From contig JBGAQH010000003.1 of NCBI GenBank assembly GCA_044220875.1, positions 186,001 through 250,000 of the forward strand: a stretch of DNA of 64,000 nucleotides. The letters are read 5' to 3'. Every line of letters starts with the position of its first letter. The stretch's first letter is position 1. Positions 1 to 10,889 of the stretch are shown one piece after another. Both the position numbers and the translations under genes were made by a program. The notes beneath the pieces were generated by a model. That model did not search any database, was not told where the DNA came from, and was given only the letters and a program-made list of their open reading frames with translations. Origin of the DNA: JAEUIT01 sp044220875 (GTDB lineage: Bacteria; Planctomycetota; Phycisphaerae; Phycisphaerales; SM1A02).

Positions 1-1
1 G

Positions 2-1246
2 GACGGTCCTGCGGCCACCGACGGCCTCGGCGCCATCTTCCCGCCGATGGTCTACATCCAGATCGTCTTCAAGGCCCTCGGCTACGACCGCGAGCACCCG
101 CTCGTCCAGCGCGCCGAGCGCGAGCTCGACGAGTTCATGATCACGGAGCCCGACGGCGAGACCATTCGCATCCAACCCTGCTTCTCGCCGGTCTGGGACA
201 CGGGCATCGCCCTCTACGCCCTCGCCGACTGCGGTCTCGAGGCTTCGCCCAGCTCGCAGTCGGCCGCGCTCTGGCTGCGGTCGAAGGAGTGCCGCTTCGT
301 CGGCGACTGGAAGAACAACGTGCCGCAGGAGACGCCCTTCTCCGGCTGGTTCTTCGAGTACCACAACGCCCACTACCCCGACTGCGACGACACCGCGATG
401 GTGGCGATGGCCCTGCGCCGCACCGGCGGCACGGAGAACCTCGAGGCCAGCGGCCGCGGCATCCAGTGGCTCTTCGCGATGCAGAACAAGGACGGCGGCT
501 GGGCGGCCTTCGACCGCACCGAGGATCGCCGCATCCTCGAGTACGTACCGTTCGCGGACCACAATGCGATCCAGGATCCCTCGTGCCCTGACATCACCGG
601 CCGCATCCTCGAGTGCCTCTCCTGGCACGGCTACCGCAACGATCATCCCTGCGTGCAGAAGGCCGTCGCGTACGTGCGGAGCGAGCAGCGTCCCGAGGGC
701 TGCTGGTTCGGGCGCTGGGGAGTGAACTACATCTACGGCACGTGGCAAGCGGTGATCGGTCCGATCCGCTGTGGCGAGGACCGCTCGCAGGAGTGGATCG
801 CCCGAGCCGGCCGTTGGATCAAGAGCATTCAGAAGCCCGACGGCAGCTTCGGCGAGACCGCCAACAGCTACGAGGATCCGAAGCTCATGGGCACCGGTCC
901 CTCGACGGCGAGCCAGACCGCGTGGGCGGCGATGGTGCTGCAGGAGATCTACGGCAAGGACGACCCCGACCTGAAGCGGGCGATCCTCTGGCTCTGCTCG
1001 ACGCAGCTCTCCGCCGCCGACGCGCCGCATCGGGACCGCAATCCCGACGGCGATCCGGCCGGTTCGTGGGTCGAGACCGAGTTCACCGGCACCGGCTTCC
1101 CGAAGGTCTTCTACCTCCGCTATCACCTCTATCGCCTCTACTTCCCGGTGATGGCGATCGGCCGATTCGCCAAGGCCCACGGGATCGCCTTCGACCACGC
1201 GGTCGATCGGACGGCGGCGCGAGCGTCGTCGCTCGTCGGTGCATAG
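2..1246 (+). CDS. shc: Squalene-hopene cyclase, C-terminal part (5' end outside window)
   Basis: Cyclises squalene to hopene, the first committed step of hopanoid synthesis; a membrane-associated (alpha/alpha)6-barrel enzyme. The frame is open from the left edge and begins DGLGAIFP, a stretch typical of these cyclases. Several QW motifs (Q-x3-G-x-W type) are visible, such as QNKDGGWAAF, QRPEGCWFGRWG and QKPDGSFGE, and the C-terminus has the family's GTGFPKVFYLRYHLYRLYFP run. About 414 residues are present; the catalytic DxDD motif should lie further upstream, outside the window. The gene is followed after 2 bp by a GNAT gene, so the two may be cotranscribed. A GT2 gene at 29357 resembles the hopanoid-associated HpnB group, so hopanoid genes may be scattered in this genome. 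Confidence 0.93.
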   Translation, partial: DGPAATDGLGAIFPPMVYIQIVFKALGYDREHPLVQRAERELDEFMITEPDGETIRIQPCFSPVWDTGIALYALADCGLEASPSSQSAALWLRSKECRFVGDWKNNVPQETPFSGWFFEYHNAHYPDCDDTAMVAMALRRTGGTENLEASGRGIQWLFAMQNKDGGWAAFDRTEDRRILEYVPFADHNAIQDPSCPDITGRILECLSWHGYRNDHPCVQKAVAYVRSEQRPEGCWFGRWGVNYIYGTWQAVIGPIRCGEDRSQEWIARAGRWIKSIQKPDGSFGETANSYEDPKLMGTGPSTASQTAWAAMVLQEIYGKDDPDLKRAILWLCSTQLSAADAPHRDRNPDGDPAGSWVETEFTGTGFPKVFYLRYHLYRLYFPVMAIGRFAKAHGIAFDHAVDRTAARASSLVGA

Positions 1247-1248
1247 CC

Positions 1249-1770
1249 GTGTCCGAGGTGACGATCCCGCTCTCCTTCGGCACCCTGCGCCGCCTGCGCG
1301 ACGACGACGCGGAGTCGATGGCCCGCCACGCCAACGATCGTCGCGTCTCCCTCCAGCTCCGCGACCGATTTCCCTTTCCGTACGCGCCGGAGGATGCCCG
1401 CTCGTTCATCGAGCTCATCGCAGCGGACGACCCGCAGCTCCACTTCGGGATCGAGATCGGCGGCGAGGTCGTCGGGGCCATCGGCCTGCAGCCGCTGGAC
1501 GACGTCGAGCGGCTGAGCGCCGAGATCGGCTACTGGCTCAGCGTCGAGTTCTGGGGCAAGGGAATCATGCCGGAGGCGGTCCGTGCCGTGACGGACCACG
1601 GGCACCGTTCGCTCGGCTGTCGGCGCATCTTTGCCAAGGTCTTCTGCGGAAACGCACGCAGCGAGCGGGTGCTGGAAAAGGCAGGCTTTTGCCTTGAGGG
1701 GCGGCTTCGGTCGGCCGTGATCAAGGAGGGTCGGCTGCTCGACGCGCTTCTCTACGCCCATGTGGTCTGA
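1249..1770 (+). CDS. GNAT acetyltransferase, RimJ/RimL-like
   Basis: A 173-residue single-domain GCN5-related N-acetyltransferase of the kind that acetylates protein N-termini or small amines using acetyl-CoA. It has the RimJ-like layout: an N-terminal L-R-x-L-R-D-D-D region, the strand G-E-V-V-G-A-I-G-L, then I-G-Y-W-L-S-V-E-F-W-G-K-G (the acetyl-CoA loop), and N-x-R-S-E-R-V-L-E-K-A-G-F near the end. GTG at 1249 is chosen because it lies 2 bp after the cyclase stop and keeps the whole fold; there is no ATG before residue 24. A perfect 7-bp stem-loop follows the stop. Substrate cannot be told from sequence. Confidence 0.85.
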   Translation: MSEVTIPLSFGTLRRLRDDDAESMARHANDRRVSLQLRDRFPFPYAPEDARSFIELIAADDPQLHFGIEIGGEVVGAIGLQPLDDVERLSAEIGYWLSVEFWGKGIMPEAVRAVTDHGHRSLGCRRIFAKVFCGNARSERVLEKAGFCLEGRLRSAVIKEGRLLDALLYAHVV

Positions 1771-1787
1771 GCGCCCGCAACGGGCGC
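1771..1787 (+). terminator. Stem-loop after the GNAT stop
   Basis: GCGCCCG, a CAA loop, then CGGGCGC starts directly after the stop codon. There is no T-tract, so it may be a weak terminator or an mRNA 3' stabiliser. The next gene has its own -10 box 13 bp downstream. Confidence 0.4.
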
Positions 1788-1799
1788 CGGATCCGAGAC

Positions 1800-1805
1800 T
1801 ACATT
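1800..1805 (+). promoter_or_regulatory. -10 box of the M1 peptidase gene, leaderless-type
   Basis: TACATT followed by 6 nt and then the ATG at 1812, so transcription would begin at or next to the start codon. No convincing -35 box and no Shine-Dalgarno sequence are seen. Confidence 0.45.
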
Positions 1806-1811
1806 GCCCGC

Positions 1812-4544
<2,733 letters not shown>

Positions 4545-4698
4545 GCCGGGGGGTCTCCGTCCCTTCTCGGACCACCCGCGCCAGCCGCGACAGTCGCCGG
4601 ATTCAGGCCAAACCCGCCTGAACCTGCACCGTCGCTGAGCGCCGCTTTTCGCTTCTCCCGGCCACACTCGATAGTCGTCCTCGGAGGTAGGGACGACC

Positions 4699-5673
4699 AT
4701 GGCCAGCATCCGCGCACACCGAGAGACCAGCCGACCCATCGCGATCATTGGGGCCCCCTGCGGCCTGGGAGGCCGCTGCCGCGGAACGGCGCGCGGCCCG
4801 CAGGCGATACGTGACGCGGGCCTGGTGCGGCGGCTTGAGGGCCGCGGCCTTCGCGTCGAGGACCACGGGGACGTCTGGGTCGGCGACGTCGCCCGCTGGG
4901 AGGGCAACGATCCCGGACCCGAGCTCGCCGGCGCGGTCGGCGCGATGTGCGTCGGCCTGCGCGACGAGGTCCGAACCGCCCTGATTGCCGGTCGCATGCC
5001 GCTGGTCCTCGGCGGCGACCACTCGCTCGGCGCCGGTTCCCAGGCTGGCGTCGCGAGCGCCTTCCGCGCCCTGGGCGACGAGCCGCCGGGACTGATCTGG
5101 TTCGACGCCCATGCGGACATCAACACCATGGACACCACCCCGAGCGGCAACCTCCACGGGATGCCGGTCGCGGCGCTCTTGGGCCTTCCGGTCTCGGCGT
5201 TCCTGCCCGCCATCGGAAGCGACGGCACGCGCGACCCGCGCCGCATGGTGATGGTCGCCCAGCGCGACATCGATCCGGGCGAGTACCGACATATCGAAGC
5301 GTTAGGCGTCCGCGTCTACACCTGCGAGGAGCTCCGCCGTCGGGGCATCGACGCGGTCATGGCCGAGGCGATCCTGCGCGCCGCCGGCGACGACGGGCGA
5401 TTCTCGATGAGCTTCGACCTCGACTCGCTTGACCCGCGGGCCACGCCGGGCGTCGACTGTCCCGTCGACGGCGGCATCACGCTTGACGAGATGCGCGTTG
5501 CGCTCGGCATGGTCGCCGACCACGGCGGACTCGTGCAGCTTGACGTGGTCGAGATGAACCCGACGAAGGACGTCAACGGGAAGACGGCGCTCATCGCCTG
5601 CGAGGCTGCATGCACCATGCTCTCGCCGCTCGCCGTCGAGATGCCGCTCTTCGCCCAGCGCGCGGCCGGTTAG
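4699..5673 (+). CDS. rocF: Arginase (ureohydrolase family)
   Basis: Hydrolyses L-arginine to ornithine and urea in the cytoplasm with a two-Mn centre. All six metal ligands are visible: His108 in GGDHSLG, Asp136, His138 and Asp140 in DAHADINT, and Asp240 and Asp242 in SFDLDSLDP. The run SGNLHGMPV after DAHADINT is characteristic of true arginases rather than agmatinases. Length (324 aa) is slightly above the usual 300. GGAGG and AGGGA upstream of the ATG support the start, and GATAGT at 4670 may be the -10 box. The gene ends 4 bp inside the convergent MarR gene. No urease or ornithine genes are nearby, so the physiological use is open. Confidence 0.88.
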   Translation: MASIRAHRETSRPIAIIGAPCGLGGRCRGTARGPQAIRDAGLVRRLEGRGLRVEDHGDVWVGDVARWEGNDPGPELAGAVGAMCVGLRDEVRTALIAGRMPLVLGGDHSLGAGSQAGVASAFRALGDEPPGLIWFDAHADINTMDTTPSGNLHGMPVAALLGLPVSAFLPAIGSDGTRDPRRMVMVAQRDIDPGEYRHIEALGVRVYTCEELRRRGIDAVMAEAILRAAGDDGRFSMSFDLDSLDPRATPGVDCPVDGGITLDEMRVALGMVADHGGLVQLDVVEMNPTKDVNGKTALIACEAACTMLSPLAVEMPLFAQRAAG

Positions 5674-6164
5674 CCCTTCGGCGGCTGGCGCGTCGACTCG
5701 CGGACCTCACCGAGGATCTGGAGCAGCTCCTCGAGCCGCTCATCCGCGACGGAGGCAAACTGCGCCGCGTGCAGGTCGTTGATCACGTCGTCGAGCTGGT
5801 TGAGGAGCCCACGTCCGGTCTCGGTGATGAAGACCCGCACCAGGCGCCGGTCACCGTCGACCCTGCGCCGCTCGCAGAGCCCGAGCTTCTGGAGACGGTC
5901 GATCAGGCGGGTCATGTCGGGCACCTCGCTGATGACCTGCTCGCTGATCTCATGGCCGCACCGGCCGTCGCCGCCCGCCCCGCGCAGGATGCGGAGCACG
6001 TTGTAGCTCGGCTCGGTGAGCTGAAATGCCCGCAGCACGCGATTCACCTGGCCCTTCAGGACCGACGCCGTTCGCACGATCGAGACGAATGCTTCCTCCC
6101 GTGCTGTCGGGAACGGGTTCCGCTTTCCGAGTTCTGCGGCCAATGGCGTGAGGGGACGGGGCAT
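5670..6164 (-). CDS. MarR-family transcriptional regulator
   Basis: A 164-residue winged helix-turn-helix repressor-type protein. The recognition region reads ISEQVISEVPDMTRLIDRL and the wing L-C-E-R-R-R-V-D-G-D-R-R-L-V-R-V-F-I-T, both standard MarR features; C-terminal helices (about 125-158) would form the dimer interface. It overlaps the convergent arginase stop by 4 bp, so the two mRNAs are antisense at their ends. Its ATG is 9 nt downstream of a TATTGT box, with no Shine-Dalgarno. Effector and targets unknown. Confidence 0.85.
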   Translation of the reverse strand: MPRPLTPLAAELGKRNPFPTAREEAFVSIVRTASVLKGQVNRVLRAFQLTEPSYNVLRILRGAGGDGRCGHEISEQVISEVPDMTRLIDRLQKLGLCERRRVDGDRRLVRVFITETGRGLLNQLDDVINDLHAAQFASVADERLEELLQILGEVRESTRQPPKG

Positions 6165-6173
6165 GGACCACGC

Positions 6174-6179
6174 ACAATA
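6174..6179 (-). promoter_or_regulatory. -10 box of the MarR gene
   Basis: TATTGT on the minus strand, 9 nt before the ATG; a near-leaderless arrangement. The -35 region has no clear consensus. Confidence 0.35.
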
Positions 6180-6304
6180 CCCATTTTCGCTGGGGAAGAC
6201 ACCGAGCCGGAGGGCAGTTCCCGCCCCCCCGATGGGAACGCTGACGGTGTTTCGCCGATTCGGCGCCCGAACCGCCCCGAGCTGCCCCGCTGGCGCGCGA
6301 AGCG

Positions 6305-6952
6305 TTAGAACGGCGGAGGAGCGTCGAAGCGAAGGCGCTGTCCGGTCGCCGGATGGGTGATCGCAAGCGACGCCGCGTGGAGGCAGAGCCTCGGCGCCGC
6401 CGCATGCGCCTCGGGCGGGGCGTAGAGCTCGTCGCCCAGGATCGGGTGTCCGAGCTCCCGCAGGTGGACGCGGAGCTGGTGGCTCCGGCCGGTGATGGGC
6501 GTCAGCTCGAAGCGCGTCCGGTCGGGTCCCGAGAGCCGGTCGAGTACGCGCCAGTGGGTCGTCGCCGGTCGGCCCTGATCATGGTCAACGATCTGAAGGG
6601 CCGACCCCATGGCTGCCTTGCGAAGGGGAAGGTCGATCGTGCCGCGGTCGACGGAGGGATGTCCCCAACCGATGGCGACGTAGGTCTTCGAGGTCTCGCG
6701 AGCCTCGAACTGCCGGGAGAGTTCGCGGTGGGTATCGGCGTCGCGGGCCATGACGATGACGCCCGAGGTGTCCCGGTCGAGGCGATGGACGATCCGCGCG
6801 CCGGGGAAGGCATCCGCCGCCCTCCGTGCGAGGCAATCCTGCTTCTCCGGTCCGATACCGGGCACCGAGAGCAGTCCGGCCGGCTTTTGGAGCGCAACAA
6901 GCCAGCGGTCCAGATGCAGCACTTCAAGCGAATGCGCGGGCTCGTCGGTCAC
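6305..6952 (-). CDS. RluA-family RNA pseudouridine synthase
   Basis: Isomerises specific uridines in rRNA or tRNA to pseudouridine. The catalytic motif H-R-L-D-R-D-T-S-G carries the active Asp, followed by the family's K-T-Y-V-A-I-x-W-G and the I-T-G-R-S-H-Q-L-R-V-H-L segment. At 215 residues it has no N-terminal S4 domain, like the short RluA/TruC type. GTG at 6952 is preferred because it sits just before the first conserved strand (L-E-V-L-H-L-D-R-W-L) and leaves room for the shared promoter with the divergent gene; longer starts would run into the neighbour's leader. The target uridine cannot be told. Confidence 0.83.
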   Translation of the reverse strand: MTDEPAHSLEVLHLDRWLVALQKPAGLLSVPGIGPEKQDCLARRAADAFPGARIVHRLDRDTSGVIVMARDADTHRELSRQFEARETSKTYVAIGWGHPSVDRGTIDLPLRKAAMGSALQIVDHDQGRPATTHWRVLDRLSGPDRTRFELTPITGRSHQLRVHLRELGHPILGDELYAPPEAHAAAPRLCLHAASLAITHPATGQRLRFDAPPPF

Positions 6953-6971
6953 TGGGAAGGGTCCAAGGAGG

Positions 6972-6982
6972 GGTAGACTACC
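6972..6982. promoter_or_regulatory. Symmetrical bidirectional -10 element
   Basis: GGTAGACTACC is a palindrome about its central base. It supplies TAGACT on the plus strand (for the TolB-like gene) and TAGTCT on the minus strand (for the pseudouridine synthase). On the minus strand TCCGAC lies 17 bp upstream as a plausible -35. Confidence 0.4.
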
Positions 6983-7014
6983 GACTTCATCCAAACCGTC
7001 GGAGGTTCGGCGCG

Positions 7015-8343
7015 ATGCCGCGCCCGCTCCGGCCGCTCGATACGGACATTCGCCCAATGCTCTTCACCACGCTCGCCATGGGCGCCACGCTCGTGGCCCT
7101 TCAGTCGCCCGCCCAATCCTCGCCTCACACCGCGCCGACCACCACGCAGCAGCCGACCAAGCCGGGTTCGGCACCGGCCGCGGCGCCGTCGGCGAACACC
7201 CAGCAGGGCGGCCCGCCCGCCAGCACCCGGCCGCCAGAGCCGCCCCTTGACTGGAAGACCCTCGAGGCGGGCATCCTCGAGAACCACGTACAGCTCACCT
7301 TCTCCGATCGCTTCGTCAAGGCCGGCGAAAGCTACTTCTCCCCGGACGACCAGCGGATCATCTTCCAGGCGGTCGAGAAGCCGACGGACGGCTCCGAGCC
7401 CGAGCCCTTCTACGCCATGTATGTGGCCGACGTGATGCGGTCTCCCGCCGGCGCGATCACCGGTCTGGGCAACATCAAGCGGCTCAGCCCCCCCGGCTCG
7501 GCCAACACCTGCGGCTGGTTCGATCCGACCGATCCGATGACCGTGATCTTCGCGTCGACCCTCGGCAAGCCGACGGAGAACACCGCTCCCGGCTACCAGC
7601 GCGGCAGCGGCCGCTACCGCTGGATGTTCCCGCCGGAGATGCGCATCGTCCTCTGCGACCTCAAGAAGGCCGACGGTTCGGCGCACTGGGAAAATTCGCT
7701 TCGGCCGATCATCGGCGACGGCAAGGCCTATGTCGCCGAGGGTTCGACTTCGCCCGACGGCAAGTGGATCATCTACTGCGACCTTCACGAGGGGCAGGGC
7801 GACATCTGGGTGATGAACCGCGAGAACGGCGACAAGATCCCGCTCGTGAAGGCGCCGGGCTATGACGGCGGCCCCTTCTTCGCGCCGGACGGAAAGCGCA
7901 TCTGCTACCGCTCCGACCGCGCGGGCAACAACTTCCTCCAGATCTACGTCGCCGACCTCGCCTTCGACTCGACCGGCCACATCACCGGCATCAGCGCCGA
8001 GCATCAGGTGACCCGCGACGCGAACGTCAGTTGGTGCCCCTATTTCCATCCGAGCGGGCAGTTCCTGATCTTTGCGACCAGCGCCGCGAGCCACTCCAAC
8101 TACGAGGTCTACTCGATCGACGCGGGCGTCGTCGACCGCGATGGCGTGAAGCAGTATCGATACGGCACGAACCAGCGGCGCGTGACCTCGGCCACGGGGG
8201 CCGACGTGTTGCCCGTCTTCAGCCACGACGGCCGTTGGATGCTCTGGACCGGCCAGCGCACCGACGACAAGAGCTCGCAGCTCTTCGTCGCCGAGTGGAA
8301 GCTGCCCGCCGATCCGAAGATCGAGATGCCGCCCAGCCACTGA
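7015..8343 (+). CDS. Exported TolB/PD40-like beta-propeller protein
   Basis: A 442-residue secreted or periplasmic protein. A hydrophobic segment (MLFTTLAMGATLVALQ, residues 15-30) is followed by a Pro/Thr/Ala-rich linker (about 35-75) and a propeller of repeated PD40 strands: YFSPDDQRIIFQ, TSPDGKWIIYCD, FAPDGKRICYRS, FHPSGQFLIFAT and FSHDGRWMLWTG. Such propellers bind partner proteins, as TolB does, or substrates; no catalytic domain is attached. ATG 7015 has GGAGG 9 nt upstream; ATG 7057 is an alternative that would give a more conventional signal peptide. No Tol-Pal genes are adjacent. Confidence 0.75.
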   Translation: MPRPLRPLDTDIRPMLFTTLAMGATLVALQSPAQSSPHTAPTTTQQPTKPGSAPAAAPSANTQQGGPPASTRPPEPPLDWKTLEAGILENHVQLTFSDRFVKAGESYFSPDDQRIIFQAVEKPTDGSEPEPFYAMYVADVMRSPAGAITGLGNIKRLSPPGSANTCGWFDPTDPMTVIFASTLGKPTENTAPGYQRGSGRYRWMFPPEMRIVLCDLKKADGSAHWENSLRPIIGDGKAYVAEGSTSPDGKWIIYCDLHEGQGDIWVMNRENGDKIPLVKAPGYDGGPFFAPDGKRICYRSDRAGNNFLQIYVADLAFDSTGHITGISAEHQVTRDANVSWCPYFHPSGQFLIFATSAASHSNYEVYSIDAGVVDRDGVKQYRYGTNQRRVTSATGADVLPVFSHDGRWMLWTGQRTDDKSSQLFVAEWKLPADPKIEMPPSH

Positions 8344-8463
8344 CGCCCACCGCCGGCCGGATGCAGCGAGCCGTGTGCCCGGACTGATGCCCGCCTCCCA
8401 CTCCCTGCCTCCGATTCCCCGCATCCGGCGCGCCGCGCCTCGAGGGATCTCCGCGAGAACCGC

Positions 8464-10146
8464 ATGACGCCAGCAGCCGAGAGCCCGATCGACGAACGGC
8501 GATACCTCATTCCCTTCCGCAGCATGCTGCTGCCCCACATCGTCACCGACACCCTGGTGATCGGAACGGGCGTGGCCGGGCTGCGCACGGCCATTGAGGC
8601 GAGCTCGCACGGCGACGTCATCGTGCTGGCCAAGGACTCGATCGAGTTCTCGAACACGGCGTGGGCCCAGGGAGGCATCGCCGCGGTCCTCTCCGACGAC
8701 GACTCCAATGTCCTGCACATCGAGGACACGCTCGTCGCCGGTGCGGGGCTCTGTCTCGACGAGACCGTGCGGACCGTCGTCGACGAGGGACCGCGCGAGA
8801 TCGAGCGCCTGCTCTCCTGGGGCATGCGCCTCGACCGCGATGCCCACGGCGCGCTGCATCTGGGCCGAGAGGGCGGGCATCACCGCAATCGCATCGTCCA
8901 CTCCGACGGCGACGCCACCGGGCGCGAGCTCGTGCGGACCCTCGTCGCGAAGGCCCGCGAGATCGCCGCGGAGCGCGGAGGCATCCGCATCTTCGAGAAG
9001 TGCTTCGCGCTCGACCTCATCACCGCCGGTCCCGGCGCTCCGGTGCTCGGGGCGATCACGCACCATCCCCGCTACGGGCTGCAGATCATCTGGGCGAAGG
9101 CGACGGTGCTCGCGAGCGGCGGCGTCGGCCAGGTCTATCGCGAGACGACCAATCCGAAGGTCGCGACGGGCGATGGCGTGGCGATGGCGTGGCGGGCGGG
9201 AGCGACGACCGCGGATCTCGAGTTCATGCAATTCCATCCGACGACGCTCTACGTCGCGGGTGCGAGCCGAGCGCTTCTCTCCGAGGCGATTCGCGGCGAG
9301 GGCGGCCACCTCGTCGACCGGCGCGGGAACCGCTTCATGGTCGGTCAGCACGAGCTCGCCGAACTTGCCCCGCGCGACATCGTGAGCCGGGCGATCATGG
9401 CCCAGCTCGCCCGGTCCCACGACTCGAACGTCTTCCTCGACGTGCGGCACCTGGGCAACGAGCGCTTCGAGGCCCGCTTCCCCGGACTCGCGGCGATGCT
9501 CCGTTCCTACCAGATCGATCCGGGCCGCGACCTCATCCCGATCCATCCGGCGGCGCACTACACCATCGGAGGCGTCTGGGTCGACCTCTTCGGGCGCACC
9601 GACGTTCCGGGGCTCTACGCCGTCGGCGAAGTCGCCTGCAACGGCCTGCATGGGGCGAATCGCCTGGCCAGCAACAGCCTGCTCGAGGGACTCGTCTTCG
9701 GGACCCGCGTCGGCGCCGCGGTTGCGGAGCGAGGCGACGCCAACCGCGGGCCGCTGCAGGTGGTGAGCGACATTCGGCCGAGCGACCGCGGCGAGCTCGA
9801 TCTCGTCGACGTGCGTTCGAGCCTTCGCTCGGCGATGTGGCGCAACGTCGGCATCGAGCGGCATGGCGGCCGCCTCGCCGACGCCGAGGACATGCTCCAG
9901 TTCTGGAGCCGCTACTCGCTCGACAAGATCTTCGACGACCTCGGCGGGTGGGAGGTCCAAAATCTCCTCACCGTCGCGTCGCTCATGACCCGGGCCGCGG
10001 TGTGGCGCCGGGAGAGCCGCGGCACCCACCGCCGCATCGATTTCCCCATGAGTGAACCGGCCTTCGAGTGCCATGCGCTCTGGCGGATCGGTCGGCAGGA
10101 ACCGGAGCTGCGGGCGGTGCGAATGCTGACGGCGTCCAAGGCCTGA
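8464..10146 (+). CDS. nadB: L-aspartate oxidase
   Basis: Oxidises L-aspartate to iminoaspartate, the first step of de novo NAD synthesis; FAD flavoprotein of the succinate dehydrogenase/fumarate reductase family. Visible features are the dinucleotide motif GTGVAGLRTA (about residues 38-47), AWAQGGIAAVL, the FAD-binding H-P-A-A-H-Y-T-I-G-G-V-W-V-D, and G-A-N-R-L-A-S-N-S-L-L-E. Length 560 aa against about 530-540 in most NadB; the first 20 residues look like an extension, and ATG 8524 is a possible internal start. NadA and NadC are not in the window. Confidence 0.9.
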   Translation: MTPAAESPIDERRYLIPFRSMLLPHIVTDTLVIGTGVAGLRTAIEASSHGDVIVLAKDSIEFSNTAWAQGGIAAVLSDDDSNVLHIEDTLVAGAGLCLDETVRTVVDEGPREIERLLSWGMRLDRDAHGALHLGREGGHHRNRIVHSDGDATGRELVRTLVAKAREIAAERGGIRIFEKCFALDLITAGPGAPVLGAITHHPRYGLQIIWAKATVLASGGVGQVYRETTNPKVATGDGVAMAWRAGATTADLEFMQFHPTTLYVAGASRALLSEAIRGEGGHLVDRRGNRFMVGQHELAELAPRDIVSRAIMAQLARSHDSNVFLDVRHLGNERFEARFPGLAAMLRSYQIDPGRDLIPIHPAAHYTIGGVWVDLFGRTDVPGLYAVGEVACNGLHGANRLASNSLLEGLVFGTRVGAAVAERGDANRGPLQVVSDIRPSDRGELDLVDVRSSLRSAMWRNVGIERHGGRLADAEDMLQFWSRYSLDKIFDDLGGWEVQNLLTVASLMTRAAVWRRESRGTHRRIDFPMSEPAFECHALWRIGRQEPELRAVRMLTASKA

Positions 10147-10175
10147 GGCGGCGAGAACGGAAGTCGGCGAACCCC

Positions 10176-10862
10176 ATGCGACGAGCGAGGCACATGCGAC
10201 CGACGGCGTTGGCGAGCGCGATGGCGATCGCGCTTTGCGCTGCCGGCTGCCAGCAGTACCGCATCGAGCGCTATCAGCGTCCGCAGTACTACTACGAGGC
10301 CTCCGACGGCGAGCTGAAGGACGAGTGGGTGGCGCCGGACGGTACGGTGGTGAAGTTCACCGCCGACGGCCCCGCGACTGACGACGCCCTCGAGAAGCAG
10401 GCCGTCGGCAGCCGCCGGGCCGTCGACAGCGACGGCGACGGCAAGCCCGACGAGGTGCAGCCGACGCCGATCTGGGACGAGCAGAAGGACGGCACCGTGG
10501 TCATGCGGGCCTTCCTGCCGCAGCATGTCCTGAGCAACATGATGGAGGCGATCCGCAGCGAGCGCTACGGCGAGTTCTACGACCAGATGCTCTCGAAGCA
10601 GGCCCGCGACGGCTTTGACGCGGAGTCGAGGGGGCAGGGGAAGCAGGCCTTCGCGACGTGGTGCGTCAAGCACCGCTCGAAGCTGATGGAGACGCTCAAC
10701 CGCATGAGCTTCGGCTACCTCTCGAGCGACGTCCTCCTCCGCAAGATGGGCGGCGACGCGTACCGGATCGGCTTCACGCCGCGCGTCGCCGAGCAGTTCC
10801 GGTTCACCGTCGTCGACGTCGTGTACGAGAAGGGCATGGTCCGGCTCTCCGGCGTGCGCTGA
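10176..10862 (+). CDS. Small putative lipoprotein of unknown function
   Basis: Not assigned to a family. About 228 residues with an N-terminal hydrophobic stretch ending A-L-C-A-A-G-C-Q-Q, a near-consensus lipobox with Cys as the modified residue (position -3 is Ala rather than Leu). The mature part is hydrophilic; the centre contains S-D-G-D-G-K-P-D-E-V, a single calcium-loop-like segment, and the C-terminal half is alpha-rich and basic, ending in a mixed-strand region. ATG 10176 or ATG 10194 may be used. It follows nadB by 29 bp and may be cotranscribed. A stem-loop follows. Confidence 0.6.
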   Translation: MRRARHMRPTALASAMAIALCAAGCQQYRIERYQRPQYYYEASDGELKDEWVAPDGTVVKFTADGPATDDALEKQAVGSRRAVDSDGDGKPDEVQPTPIWDEQKDGTVVMRAFLPQHVLSNMMEAIRSERYGEFYDQMLSKQARDGFDAESRGQGKQAFATWCVKHRSKLMETLNRMSFGYLSSDVLLRKMGGDAYRIGFTPRVAEQFRFTVVDVVYEKGMVRLSGVR

Positions 10863-10883
10863 CGCCGGCGCATCGCGCCGGGC
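10863..10883. terminator. Stem-loop between convergent genes
   Basis: CGCCGGCGC, loop ATC, GCGCCGGGCG: a G+C-rich hairpin (one bulged base) in the 27 bp between the lipoprotein stop and the dioxygenase stop. It could end transcripts from both sides. No T-tract. Confidence 0.45.
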
Positions 10884-10889
10884 GAAGCG

